Shown here: positions 1-10,730 of the stretch, one piece after another | Layout of the letters: each line of letters opens with the position of its first letter | Numbering within the stretch: position 1 is the stretch's first letter | Assembly (NCBI GenBank): GCA_027559495.1 | Contig: JAMXSV010000003.1 | Span: 1,054,001-1,118,000 of the forward strand | Reading direction: 5' to 3' | DNA length: 64,000 nt | DNA from: Aurifilum marmelostoma | Lineage: Eukaryota; Ascomycota; Sordariomycetes; Diaporthales; Cryphonectriaceae | Notes under the pieces: model-generated | What the model was told of the DNA's origin: nothing | Database searches by the model: none | The model's input: the letters and a program-made list of their open reading frames with translations, nothing else | Program-made: the position numbers and the translations under genes

Positions 1-249
1 AGGACAAGGATTCGTGGATCTAGTTGCATCGACATATTCGTGAGCGTCTCGAAGAGTTCGTTGGAGAGAAAGAGAGAGAGGCACGAAGAAAGACGGATTT
101 AGTTTGTTTTCAATTGTGAATCCAATTCATTGGCCGAGTGTGAGGAGGGTATCATCAAGTCTGTGTGCAGTGAACCTCCCAATGATGCTGTCCCGCTGTT
201 TCCCTACCCTCTTTCCCCCTCTTGTCTGTCTTTCCAATCCCATCACAAG

Positions 250-264
250 ACACACACACACACC
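250..264. repeat. (CA)n microsatellite
   Basis: Short CA/GT run directly after the YME2 stop codon, so it lies in the 3' untranslated part of that transcript. Bases 1-249 hold no recognisable gene. Confidence 0.7.
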
Positions 265-3024
265 CTAAGCCTCCTGCGTCAGAACCTTCTTCAGCTTGGC
301 CATCTCGAGCTCATAGTCCCGGATCTTGGTCTGACTGCCTGCGAGCTTGCCGAGCAGATAGTTGATCCGCGCCGTCGTCTCGTAGGGCTGCTTGGGGAGA
401 GACGCCAGCAGGCTCAGCTCAGCCTCGACCTGAGATTTTGGGTCATGTTGTTAGCTGGAGGACCATTGACCAGTCTAGAAGGGGGAAAATAGGAGATGGG
501 AGAGGAGAGGTAATGAAGCACCAGGCTCCTCACTCACCTTGTTGATAGTCTTGGCCTCAATCTTTCCCAGTTCCGTTAGCACGGCCAGATCCATCTTGGC
601 TTTGAGGACGGGATCTCGCAGCAGCGCGTTGAAAGCGGCCTGATACACGGGCTTGCCGGCCATGATGGTCTGCGGGCGACCCCGGTGCGAGCGTACACTG
701 ATCAGCTCCGCGCTGGCCAGGCTCTCGAGGGCAATCTCGCCGTTGTCCACGCCGGGCGCCGTCGACGAGGCGAACGTGTCCGAGAGCAGGACCTCGTTAT
801 ACCGCAGGGACTCCTTCTTGGCGATCTCCTTGATTAGGAACCAGGCCTGCTCGGTCGAGTAGTTCCTGCTGCTGTCGGATGGGAGCTTGTTGGTGAGCAG
901 AAAGAGCTTGAGGATCTCCGAGGCCGACTGGTCGATGATCTCCTGCACGGCCTGGCGGGGGCTCTGACCCGTCTTCATGCGCCGTGCCAGGAACTCGAGG
1001 TCGGTGAGGCGGCCGCCCAGGACGGTGATGACCTCATCAAGCTCCTGGATATTCCGAGGCGACTCGTCGACGTCGTTGGTCTCCTGTGGCTTCGCGTCGC
1101 CGCCGGTAGCCGCGTCCTTGTTGACTGCAGGCTCCTTCTTCTTGTCCTTGGGCTTGGTCTGGGAGAGGTGGCTTAGCACGTACTGCTTGGCGACGTCGGG
1201 CGAGAGGTCACCCAGTGCGATGGTGCGGAATACTCTGTCCGGCAGGGACTTGGACAATGGCTTTGAGTAGGACGAGTCGCTGGTCAGGAAGATGACATGT
1301 GCGATGTTGGCCTGGACCAGGGCGGCAGCCCACTCGGAGAGCTTATCGTACACGATACTGGTCTCCTCGTTCTTGAGCAGGAAGTTGTTGATGACGACCA
1401 CAGATCGGCGCTCGGGATGGGCCTCGAGGAAGGCATCGTCGTTGAGGCTCGCGTCGGCGTCGTCCTTCTTGCGGTCCGAGAGCGAGACCTTCGTCAGGGC
1501 TGCGGCGGTGTTGGCGAGGATCTTGCTGAGCTGGGAGTCGAGGGTCTCGGAGAAGCCCGACTTGACGCCTGTGGTGCTCTGGATGGCGAGGTCGACGAGG
1601 CTGCTCAGCTGGTTGGCCCAGGAGAAGACGGGCCTGTAGCCGACCTCACCCGCCAGCTTCTTGATCGTGGTGCTCTCACCTTTGGCCTCCACGATGGGTT
1701 TGCAGTCGAGGACGAGGACATCCTTCCGCCCGCCCAGCGCCTGGTCTAGTACTAGCTCCTCCTTGCCCGAGCCGCGCGGGCCCTGGACGACGATGAAAGT
1801 GTCGGCAGATTCCATCAGCCATTTCTGGACCTGGTCTATAGCGTCTCTGCGGTGCGTGAACAGCGCCTTCAGCCCAGCATCCTCAGCCTTGTGCTTCCTG
1901 AAGGCCAGAATGTCGTTGGTACGCCGCTTGAACCACTGGAAGATCTTGTTGTCCGAGAGACTGAAGCGCTTCTCGATGTGTGCCCTGATGGAGAACTCCC
2001 GGATGGGGTCAAAGATGATGACAGTGATGCCTGCAAGCAGAGCGGCCACGATGGGAATGACGATACGAGGGTGGCTACTGATCCAGTCCCAAATGTGGTG
2101 TGGCCTGACCTTCTGCTCGTAGGAGAGGCGGAGGATGGTGCCAGCCTTGCCACCACCCAGGTTCTCGGGGACCAAGATACCGTGCAGACAGTTCCGCGCC
2201 ATGATGGCATCCCGGGTGAAGGCGTAGTCGAGGTACGCAAACTTAGGCAGGACCTTGGAGTCCGGCGGCTGCGAAATGATATCGGCAATCTTGCCATACC
2301 TTCGAAAGAGGGCAAAGAGGTTCTCCTGCGAGAGCTCAGCGGCCTCTGCACCAGGGTCCTTCGGGGTGAACTCGATCTTGAGCCTGCTCTTGGGGAACCG
2401 GGCCATATCCTCGAGCCAAGGCACGCCGTTGACCAGGCCGACCTTGATGCTACGGAAGGGGTTGAACCAGGGCTTGATGGGCCGCTTCTGCAGCTGGGCA
2501 GACAGCTTGCCCTCGATCTCGTCGGGCGAGGTCCCTGGTGGGTGAGACACCTTGACGAAACAACCGCCGTCCTTGAGCCGTGGGATCAGCTCCGTGACCT
2601 TGAGCGACCCGTCGTCCGGGATGGTCCGCCTGACCAGATTGATGGGGTCCATCATGCCAAGCGAGGACTTGTCGAAGCCCTTGAGGAGATTTGCCAGGTT
2701 ATCGTCCGTCCTCCACTGCCTCCACAGCATGACATAGCTCAGGATGCCAGAGGTGGGCTTCAGCGGGTACAGGTTGTCGAAGAAGAGGATAGACTCGTTG
2801 GGCCCAGAGTAGATATGTCCTGACTTTTGGTCTCCTGTCGTGGTGGTCTCCCACCTCCTCGCCGCGGCAGGCCCTGCGTGGGAGGTGTGAGGAGGGCCTC
2901 GGCTGGAGGCGGCGAGCAGAAGCGAAGGAGGACCTGAGCGTGGTCGGAGCCGTGATCTGGCGAGAACATGCCCAGCGAGGACATCAGTCCAGGCCGGGCG
3001 GCGAAGTGGGCGCCTTGGGATCAT
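265..3024 (-). CDS. YME2: YME2/RNA12-like mitochondrial escape protein 2
   Basis: Two coding exons, 3024-538 and 429-265. The 108-base intron starts GTGAGT, has a GCTAACA branch site and ends CAG; splicing keeps frame and gives 883 aa. The N-terminus is Arg-rich and lacks acidic residues, like a mitochondrial presequence. An RRM-like domain lies at about 205-300, one membrane span at about 320-338, and a P-loop GPRGSGKE at about 415-422 followed by a large ATPase-like region. The last exon is a coiled-coil tail. This order (presequence, RRM, membrane span, P-loop region) is that of the YME2/RNA12 family, inner-membrane proteins linked to mtDNA maintenance and escape. The start is the first ATG, in a good GCC-ATG context. 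The stop abuts a CA repeat in the 3' region. Family assignment is firm; the role is inferred from yeast. Confidence 0.92.
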
Positions 3025-4238
3025 GGCTTCTTCATGATGGTGTTGTAAGAAGAGAAGAAAGGACCTCGGGCTGGACGGCCGAGAGAGAGAAGGTGACGAA
3101 GGTAGGTGCCTCTGCCCAGATCGTCACCCCACCAAGTTGTTTCCATGGTGGGTTAAGTCTCAGTCAGTGGTCGGTAGTAGGTAGACCTGGCAGGTGCAAG
3201 TCGCGCCGTGGTGAAATGTGCCAGTGAGGTCATAGGCGCGCTAAGTCCGCGCAACAGCTCGCGCAACAGGGCCTAGTGCAGCAGCTAACCGCCTGCTGTG
3301 GGCCAGGGAGCTGCAGGGATGGCCTGTTGAATACAGCTGCAAGCTGCTACCATTGTGCTGGTATTTAGTGTCGATGACAAGGCCAGACAACGCTGCCATT
3401 CCCGTGAAGTCGAATACCTCCCCGAAGCACACCGTTCAGCATCCTGCGACGGTCGTGTGATGCATCTCAAACAGCTTACTACGAAACATCTCGGACTCGA
3501 GGGTTCGGGAAGCATCTAGGCAGCCTGATTCAAGATATCATTCCGAACGAGCTACTTTTTCTAGCAGCAGGCTCCTTTATTATGCGTGCCAGGAATTACC
3601 CCTCACTGCAGCGAGGCGTCGTTGGCTCATGGAGAGACCCCCCCCTCCCTCCAAATGTCAATATGTGCATACCACATGAGCGATCTCAGCTCCTCTTAAT
3701 TGGGCCGCTCTAAACATTATCATATCGTTTTGCAGGTCTGTCGGCTGTGGCGGACCATTAAGCTGAGTGAGCCTGGCATGTGCCCGAGATTCCGGTCCGT
3801 CCATCACGTTAAATACTGTGTCCAGCAGGCTGAAGCTTTTATGCGTCAACAAATGCACCAGTGACCGCCTACTGTTTTACTGTCGCGGTCTGACACCACG
3901 GAGTCTTGGGGGCTGAATCCTGCCGTTCCATCGATCCTACGGCTCCATATCACCCGTCTTTGGTGTCTTACATGGCCAATGAGGTGGACTACTAAAGTCT
4001 TATCATGCATGCTTCAGCCGCAAACATGGGTTGCATATATGGTGTTTCCCGGCCTCCTCTTCCCTGAGTACTTAAGGCCGGGGGAGCTCGCAGCCCGGAC
4101 CATGGTCTGGAAATGGCGGGCCCTGCCTGCAGCGTCTTGTCTTTCTCGCTGCTGTCGAGTTATATATCTTGACCTTTGGTAGCTGTCTTGTTACCACCTT
4201 GGTTGATTTCAAAGACTAGGTGCTGTCAGTCTGGCGTC
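3025..4238. other. divergent intergenic region, YME2 / DUF3176 gene
   Basis: About 1.2 kb between two divergent start codons. It must carry both promoters. The short ORFs inside have no recognisable domain and no supporting splice structure. I see no RNA gene. Confidence 0.6.
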
Positions 4239-6409
4239 ATGAGTTCATCACGCTCTCACGAGGCTCACAGCCAGGAACCCTCGGATACCCAGTCACTACC
4301 CCCGGCGTATCATGAGCGTGCACCTCTGGTTGCTTCGGCCAAGACCCTGGACGCCCACCCGGTTCTCGACACTCACGGACAACGACAGCCCGGCGAGGGC
4401 TATCCATACATGAACGCACAAGAGCCGTCTGATGACGGTGATGGCGAAGACGAACGGGCCGAGAAGACGCCCGCGAAGACGAGGACGGGAAGTGGAGTGC
4501 GGTCGTCACGCCTGAGGCTCTGGGAATGGAAGTGGGAGTTTCTCTCCATGGTGCTGAGCATGGCCTGCTTCGCCGCCATTATCATCATCCTCCTCTACGA
4601 GAGAAACAAGGCACTGTCCGACTGGCACTTCACCATCGCCCCAAACACCCTCGTCTCCGTATTCTCAACCCTTACCGAGGCAGGTTTTATGCTGACCACG
4701 GTCGCCTGCGTGGGCCAGCTCAAGTGGATCTACTTCACCAGGTCCAGTCGCCGACTCCGAGACTACGACTATTTCGAGGGGGCGACTGACCCTATCGGGG
4801 CCCTGCGGTTCATCTGGGCCATTAACATCCGCGCCAAGCTGGCCGTGCTCGGGTCTGTGGTCGCCCTGCTCTCGCTCGCTGTGGGAGCCTTCACACAGCA
4901 AATCATTTCTTACGTCCCGCGATGGGTTCCGGCCTCGGAATATGCAGAGAGGGTCACCTTCGGGACAACAGATGCGTATGATAGTGGTATTGGGCTCTAT
5001 CGCGAGACATCGTGGGATGGAGATGGCGATCTCAACAGTGTCAATACGATCATGGCCGAGCAGGTTCAGTCTTCGATGACGGGCGCCATCATGAGTGGTT
5101 TATGTATGTGCGACTCTTTCCTTTCTTCATTCCCTTTCCTTCCCATTCTTTTATTTCATCCACTTGCGTGGGCACTCTGTAAACCTTTCCCGATTCCAAG
5201 TCTTACTGATGCACGAGGCCAGATGACCTCGACTCATCCGTCAACGTGGGGTGTCCGACCGGGAATTGTACCTGGGAGCCTTTCACCACCTTGGGCATCT
5301 CGTCCCAGTGTATCAATGTGACCGGCGAAATGACGGCCAAGAAACCTTCTTACGACGGGGTGGTTGGCTATATATACACCCTCCCGGGAAACGTCACCTT
5401 CGACATGAGCGTCGGCGTCACCTCCAGCGAGGGTGCCCTCTACACGAGCTTCAGGTCCGTGACGCACACCGCATGGAATTACAGTTCCAACTGGGTTGAC
5501 CCGATGCTGGTCAAGCTGTTCGCCATCAACATACCCGTCAGCGGGGCAGGCACCATGGATAGCCCCGTCCCGCTCGAGTGGGCTGAAGCCGAGGGTATCG
5601 AGTGCACCATCGGCTGGAGTGCGCTCCACTACCAGAACCTCTCGGTGGTCAACGGTGTCTTTGAGCCTGGGGTTCCGACGGAGTATGATCTCGTCGCGGT
5701 ACCAATCACGGGTGAGACCAAATATGGTGATAACGACATTAATGATGTCTACTTTGTCAACTCCGAGCTCGCCATCGCTGCGCCCGACAACTCGTCCGGT
5801 AATGCCAGCTTCTATATCAACCCCAACGACCACGCCTTTATTATTCAACAGCTGAACAACAGCCTGGCCACTACCTCATCTGAAGATGCCGGCAGGGCGC
5901 TGCTGTCTTCATCCAACTTGACAGAACGCATCCAGAATATTTCTACTGCCATGTCCTATATCGTCGCCCAGAACCCCAATGCAACGTCTGTATTCGGCAC
6001 AGCCCTAGTCCAAGAGGTAAGCAATAAGAATAAATTCTATAAACTCTTACTAATGAACGGGGAGAAAGAAAGAACAAAACATAGACACAGCGCTGACCTT
6101 CTCTCAATCAAGACGTATATCCGAGTCGACTGGAGATGGATCTCCCTTCCCGCAACAGCGGTCCTGTTGGCCATCGTCTTATTCCTCTCCACGCTACTCT
6201 ATGCGCAGCAGCAGCACATGGACTCCTGGAAGACGTCGAGCATGCTGCCCCTTTACACGAGACTGAGGGGCCTGGACGAGATGGGCGATGAGCTCGAGGA
6301 GGAGGACCGAGGCCTCTTGTCGCCTGAGGGGTTGGAACAGCAGTCGCGGGTCATTTGGGGCCAGTTTAGTACGGCTGATGGGCCGGTGATGATGTGTACT
6401 TCGAAATGA
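4239..6409 (+). CDS. DUF3176 family integral membrane protein
   Basis: Three exons, 4239-5103, 5223-6016 and 6113-6409, encode 651 aa. Intron 1 is GTATGT...CAG (119 bases, phase 1). Intron 2 is GTAAGC...AAG with branch GCTGAC (96 bases); because 96 is a multiple of three it also reads through, so an intron-retaining isoform would stay in frame. The N-terminal 80 residues are polar. A WEWKWEF motif precedes three membrane spans at about 94-115, 125-150 and 185-208. A long, probably extracytoplasmic domain follows with Cys-rich GCPTGNCTW and several N-glycosylation sequons, then a last span at about 563-583 and an acidic tail. This is the layout of the fungus-specific DUF3176 family, whose function is unknown. 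The start is the first ATG; the longer frame upstream has no ATG. Confidence 0.88.
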
Positions 6410-6978
6410 GGCTTGCCGGAGGTCTGACTTGCAATTATGGGTATACATGACAAGGCAAGCAGAGTAAGAAATAACGTAAATGCGAATATATTTCACAATT
6501 TCCGTAATGTCTTCGAATGTCGTGTGAATTTGCGAGGTAACTACTATGTTTGATCTTATTTTAACGTGCATCTCTAGAATTTATTTCTGTAATCACAAAG
6601 AGAGAAAAAAAAAACCCCGAACCCAAAGTGTGTTTGTCAAATCATTCCAACTTCTCCTCAACTATTCTCCTCTTATGCTTTAGGGAAGAGTCCCTCTCCG
6701 GAGGGGATGGGGTGTTACTGGTGAAATCTCCCCACCCCCACCTTGTACCCACTCAGGGTAAGGGTTACAGTATCAACGTCTTGGCAGGCAAAGAAGTTCT
6801 GTCAAAAGTCAAGAAGGCACGACGGCGCCATGTGATGCGGTGCCTGTCTATGTTGCGCAACTCGAATCACCACCACCAGCACGTCTCATTGATAGCCAGC
6901 CAGCTAGAGAACTTTGCTCCAGAGCAGAGGAGACCAAATAAGGGCCCCCACCGAGCGCCTCACACGCATACACACAAG
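6410..6978. other. intergenic region upstream of the EMI1-like gene
   Basis: Tandem (same-strand) spacer. An open frame runs into the EMI1-like CDS from 6628, but its upstream part does not look like protein and the family starts at the MGWFWG methionine at 6979. No other feature seen. Confidence 0.55.
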
Positions 6979-7791
6979 ATGGGCTGGTTTTGGGGAGCTC
7001 CTGCTCCTTCGGCCTCACCAGCACAAGATGCGCCGCCGCCACGAGACGACCACGCAACAGCAGCAGCACGACAACCACAATCACCCCGGAACAAGACCAC
7101 CACAGAGGCAGACCCCGAAGTGCACAAGTTCCTCGAGGAGCTGATGGGCAGCGCGGAGAGCCCAAGAGGAGGAAGAACAGAGCAAGAAGGCGGCGGCGGC
7201 TCCAGCGGGCCGCCAGCGAGGATGCCGTTCTCGTCGTGGTCAACGCGATGGGCAAGCAAAGGCAGCAGCTCCACATCCTCCTCCGTAGAAACACCACCGA
7301 CCTCCTCCTCCTCCTCCTCCTCCACCCAGACAACGCCAGACACCTCCTCGACGACAGCCGACCCCCCGCGCCTCTCCCCGCTCGCCGAGTCCCTCCTCCC
7401 CACCACCATGGACTGCGAGTCCGCCTTCAACCAGGCCTTCTACTGCCAGTCTCTGGGCGGCCAGTGGAACAGCATCTACCGCTACGGCACGGTGCGCTCC
7501 TGCAGCGAGCTGTGGGAGGACCTCTGGTTCTGCATGCGCGTCAAGGGCCAGCCCGCGGGCCCCGTCAAGGAGGACCTGATCCGCGAGCACTACCGCGCCA
7601 AACTCGTCGCCAAGTACGGGCCGGGCAAGCCCAGCAGCGAGGATGTCTGGCGGGAGAGGGCGGAGAGGGTGGCGCCTGGGGAGGCCTTCTCGGCTCCTGT
7701 GGAGGCGGCACAGGTTGACGATGCCGAGTTCCAGAGGTTGGAGATGGAGAGAATGGAGAGGATACGACAAGGGCTCGGAAGGGGATCATAA
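6979..7791 (+). CDS. EMI1: EMI1-like (DUF3128) twin-CX9C protein
   Basis: Single exon, 270 aa. The C-terminal half carries two CX9C motifs, Cys146/Cys156 and Cys175/Cys185, the coiled-coil-helix-coiled-coil-helix signature of proteins imported and oxidised in the mitochondrial intermembrane space. Spacing and flanking residues (MDCESAFNQAFYC, then CSELWEDLWFC) match the fungal EMI1/DUF3128 family; yeast EMI1 was named for early meiotic induction. The N-terminal half is low complexity: Gln/Pro, then Gly, then a Ser run encoded by a TCC microsatellite at about 7298-7323, a likely length polymorphism. A nearer methionine (7408) just before the Cys motif could also start a short form. Location in the intermembrane space is inferred from the Cys pattern. 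Confidence 0.85.
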   Translation: MGWFWGAPAPSASPAQDAPPPRDDHATAAARQPQSPRNKTTTEADPEVHKFLEELMGSAESPRGGRTEQEGGGGSSGPPARMPFSSWSTRWASKGSSSTSSSVETPPTSSSSSSSTQTTPDTSSTTADPPRLSPLAESLLPTTMDCESAFNQAFYCQSLGGQWNSIYRYGTVRSCSELWEDLWFCMRVKGQPAGPVKEDLIREHYRAKLVAKYGPGKPSSEDVWRERAERVAPGEAFSAPVEAAQVDDAEFQRLEMERMERIRQGLGRGS

Positions 7792-8205
7792 GAGTTTGGA
7801 CGGCGGCAAACAAGACTAGAAATATAAATTCAAGGATACCATGGCAAGACCAAACAAAAGAAAAACAAACCAAAGAGAAAACATGCATATATTACTACAC
7901 TCCTCTCTCTGGTTGTACGACTTCATACTAGTGCAGAGAACATATCACAAGGAGTAATAGACCTGGCAAGAAGTTATTTGAATTTTTTTATTCCATTCCG
8001 TTCTGTCGAATGAATTAAGTGCGACTAATGCACTTGTATACCCTGCCGAGCCGAACTTTTCCCTGTATCATTAAGTCATGGCAAAAAAAAGAGAAGAAAA
8101 GGACTCCATCGTCTAAGCTACCACCCTCAGCACGTCGCAGAATTCGAAAGGCCGTGAAAACTCCAAATCCTCCTCGCCGACATGCGTTCCATGGGGTGAA
8201 ATCGC
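7792..8205. other. convergent spacer, EMI1-like / HSP70 3' ends
   Basis: Tail-to-tail spacer holding the two 3' untranslated regions. A/T-rich stretches suit polyadenylation on both strands. No other feature seen. Confidence 0.55.
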
Positions 8206-9253
8206 TTAGTCAACCTCCTCGACGGTGGGGCCGTCGTCGCCACCAGGGGCAGCGCCGGGAGCACCACCGGGCATGCCACCGGGCATACCGCCAGGCATGC
8301 CGCCAGCACCAGAAGCACCGTAGAACTTCATCATGATGGGGTTGGCAATGCCCTCGAGCTCCTTCTGCTTGTCCTCGTACTCCTCACGAGTGGCGGTCTG
8401 GTTCTCGTCGAGCCAGGTGACGACGCTGCTGATCTCGGCGTTGAGCTTCTCCTTGTCGGCAGCATCAAGCTTCTCGTCGACCTTGGAGTCGGACAGGGTG
8501 TTGCGCAGAGAGTAGGCGTAGGACTCGAGGCCGTTCTTGGCAGAGACACGGGCAGCCTCTGCCTCATCCTCCTCCTTGTACTTCTCGGCCTCAGACAGCA
8601 TGCGCTCGATCTCCTCCTTGGACAGACGACCCTTGTCGTTGGTGATGACGATCTTGTTGGTCTTTCCAGTACCCTTCTCGAGGGCGGAGACGTTGATGAT
8701 GCCGTTGGCGTCCACATCGAAGGTGACCTCGATCTGAGGCACACCGCGGGGCGCGGGTGGGATACCGGTGAGCTCGAACTTGCCGAGCAGGTTGTTGTCC
8801 TTGGTGCGCTGACGCTCACCCTCGTAGACCTGGATGAGCACACCGGGCTGGTTGTCGGAGAAGGTCGAGAAGACCTCGGACTTCTTGGTGGGGATGGTGG
8901 TGTTGCGGGGGATGAGCTTGGTCATCATGCCACCAGCGGTCTCGATACCGATGGAGAGCGGCGCGACATCCAGAAGCAGGATCTCGTTGGTGGACTTGGA
9001 GCTGGTGTCGCCAGACAGAATGGCAGCCTGGACGGCCGCACCGTAGGCAACAGCCTCATCGGGGTTGATGGACTTGTTGGGCTCCTTACCATTGAAGTAG
9101 TCGGTGATGAGCTTCTGGATGCGGGGGATACGGGTAGAGCCGCCGACCAGGACAATCTCGTGGACCTGAGACTTGTCGATCTTGGCGTCCGTCAGGACAC
9201 GGTCAACAGGCTGCAGGGTAGAGCGGAACAGGTCCTGGCAAAGCTCCTCGAAA

Positions 9254-9288
<35 letters not shown>

Positions 9289-9814
9289 CTCGTACAGAGA
9301 GTCGATCTCAATAGAAGTCTGGGCAGACGAAGACAGAGTACGCTTGGCACGCTCGCAAGCAGTGCGGAGACGGCGCAGAGCACGGGGGTTGGAGGAAAGA
9401 TCTGTGTGGATGTTAGTAAAGTTTTCTCGCAGAGTGGAAAAGGTTTTCGACGAAAAAGTTTCGCGAAAAGTTCCTGGAAACTTTTACAAAACTTTTCTGA
9501 AAATATAAAGAGGGCAACAAGGAAATAGAATCTACATTCCTTTTTTGTGCTTTCGTTTGAATTCTGAGACAAAGTGGTTGACGAGACGGTTGTCGAAGTC
9601 CTCACCACCCAGGTGAGTGTCACCAGCGGTGGACTTGACCTCGAAGATACCCTCCTCGATGGTCAGGAGGGAGACATCGAAGGTGCCACCACCCAGGTCG
9701 AAGATGAGGACGTTGCGCTCGCCCTCGACCTTCTTGTCGAGACCATAGGCGATGGCAGCAGCGGTGGGCTCGTTGATGATACGCAGGACGTTCAGGCCGG
9801 CAATGAGACCAGCG

Positions 9815-9855
<41 letters not shown>

Positions 9856-10424
9856 AACAGTGACGACAGCGTTGTTGACGGTGCCGCCCAGGTAGGCCTC
9901 AGCAGTCTCGCGCATCTTGGTGAGGACCATGGAGGAGATCTCCTCGGGGGTGAACTGCTTGTTCTCGCCCTTGAACTCAACCTCGATGACGGGCTTGCTG
10001 TTCTTCTCAATGACCTTGAAGGGGAAGTGCTTCATGTCGGCCTGGACCTCAGAGTCCTGGAACTTGCGACCAATCAACCGCTTCGCGTCGAAGACGGTGT
10101 TGTGGGGGTTCATGGCAACCTGATTCTTCGCGGCATCGCCAATGAGACGCTCTGTGTCCGTGAAGGCAACGAATGATGGGGTGGTGCGGTTGCCCTGGTC
10201 GTTGGCTGTAGGCACATTTTAGCATATTGTCGATTAAAAAAAAGATAATAAGGCTGCAGATGCTATAGTAGAGGGACAGGCTTCTCTTCGCTTGGATGCG
10301 ATCACCTGGGACAGCCGCGTGGTGATGGGGATGGTCACTTACCAATGATCTCAATGCGATCATCACGGAAGACACCCACGCAAGAGTACGTGGTACCCAG
10401 ATCGATACCAACAGCTGGAGCCAT
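8206..10424 (-). CDS. hsp70: cytosolic Hsp70 chaperone, SSA type
   Basis: Three exons, 10424-10343, 10205-9540 and 9401-8206, give 647 aa, the usual length for cytosolic Hsp70. The protein opens with the phosphate-binding loop GIDLGTTYSC, contains IINEPTAAAIAYGLD and IFDLGGGTFDVS in the ATPase domain, and ends in a GGMP-repeat tail and GPTVEEVD, the EEVD motif that binds TPR co-chaperones. There is no ER or mitochondrial targeting sequence. Intron 1 is canonical (GTAAGT...CAG, 137 bases). Intron 2 (9402-9539) has a good CTAAC branch and CAG acceptor, but the only donor restoring the conserved HKK-DLSS junction reads GAATGT instead of GTATGT. A heat-shock element lies upstream. Identity is certain; the intron 2 donor is the odd point. 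Confidence 0.97.
9402..9539 (-). other. HSP70 intron 2 with non-canonical GA donor
   Basis: On the minus strand the exon ends ...CACAAAAAAG and the intron begins GAATGTAG, ending ACTAACATCCACACAG. Only this phase-1 junction gives Lys-Lys-Asp-Leu-Ser-Ser, the conserved Hsp70 sequence. No GT donor nearby has phase 1. The reading frame stops within three codons if not spliced. The interior holds palindromes related to heat-shock elements. Confidence 0.7.
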
Positions 10425-10659
10425 TGTGACGGTTGTGTGGCAGAAAAGGTGACTTGTAAGGTGTGGTAGAGGTCGTTTGGGAGATGAAGAGAGGGTGTTG
10501 GGGGTATCACAAGAAGAGTAGTGTTCGAGAGTGCAGGAGTTGCAAAAGTCTCGATGGGGAAATGGAAGAGGGTAGGAAAAGGCAGGAGAGTGTTGTTTTT
10601 TGTGTTGATGTAAGGAAGAGAATTCCAGTCAGAAGAAGGTGGGAGAGAGTTGAGGCAGA

Positions 10660-10668
10660 AATATAAAC
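10660..10668 (-). promoter_or_regulatory. TATA-like element of HSP70
   Basis: A/T box reading TTTATATTT on the minus strand, about 240 bases before the HSP70 start codon and between it and the heat-shock element. Position fits a core promoter; transcription start not known. Confidence 0.45.
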
Positions 10669-10715
10669 AGCGCTCAAAGCTGCAGCAGTCTGGAAGTGGG
10701 GCACTAGCAGGTGGG

Positions 10716-10730
10716 AGAAGCTTCTCGAAT
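10716..10730. promoter_or_regulatory. heat-shock element, three perfect 5-bp units
   Basis: The sequence AGAAG-CTTCT-CGAAT is three contiguous, alternating nGAAn/nTTCn units, the consensus binding site of the HSF trimer. It lies about 290 bases upstream of the HSP70 start codon. A fourth, imperfect unit follows at 10731-10735. Two CCCCT (stress-response-like) boxes occur further upstream near 10823-10834. Confidence 0.75.

Noticed and set aside
1852..2823. 323-codon plus-strand frame
   Set aside because: Antisense shadow of the YME2 exon.
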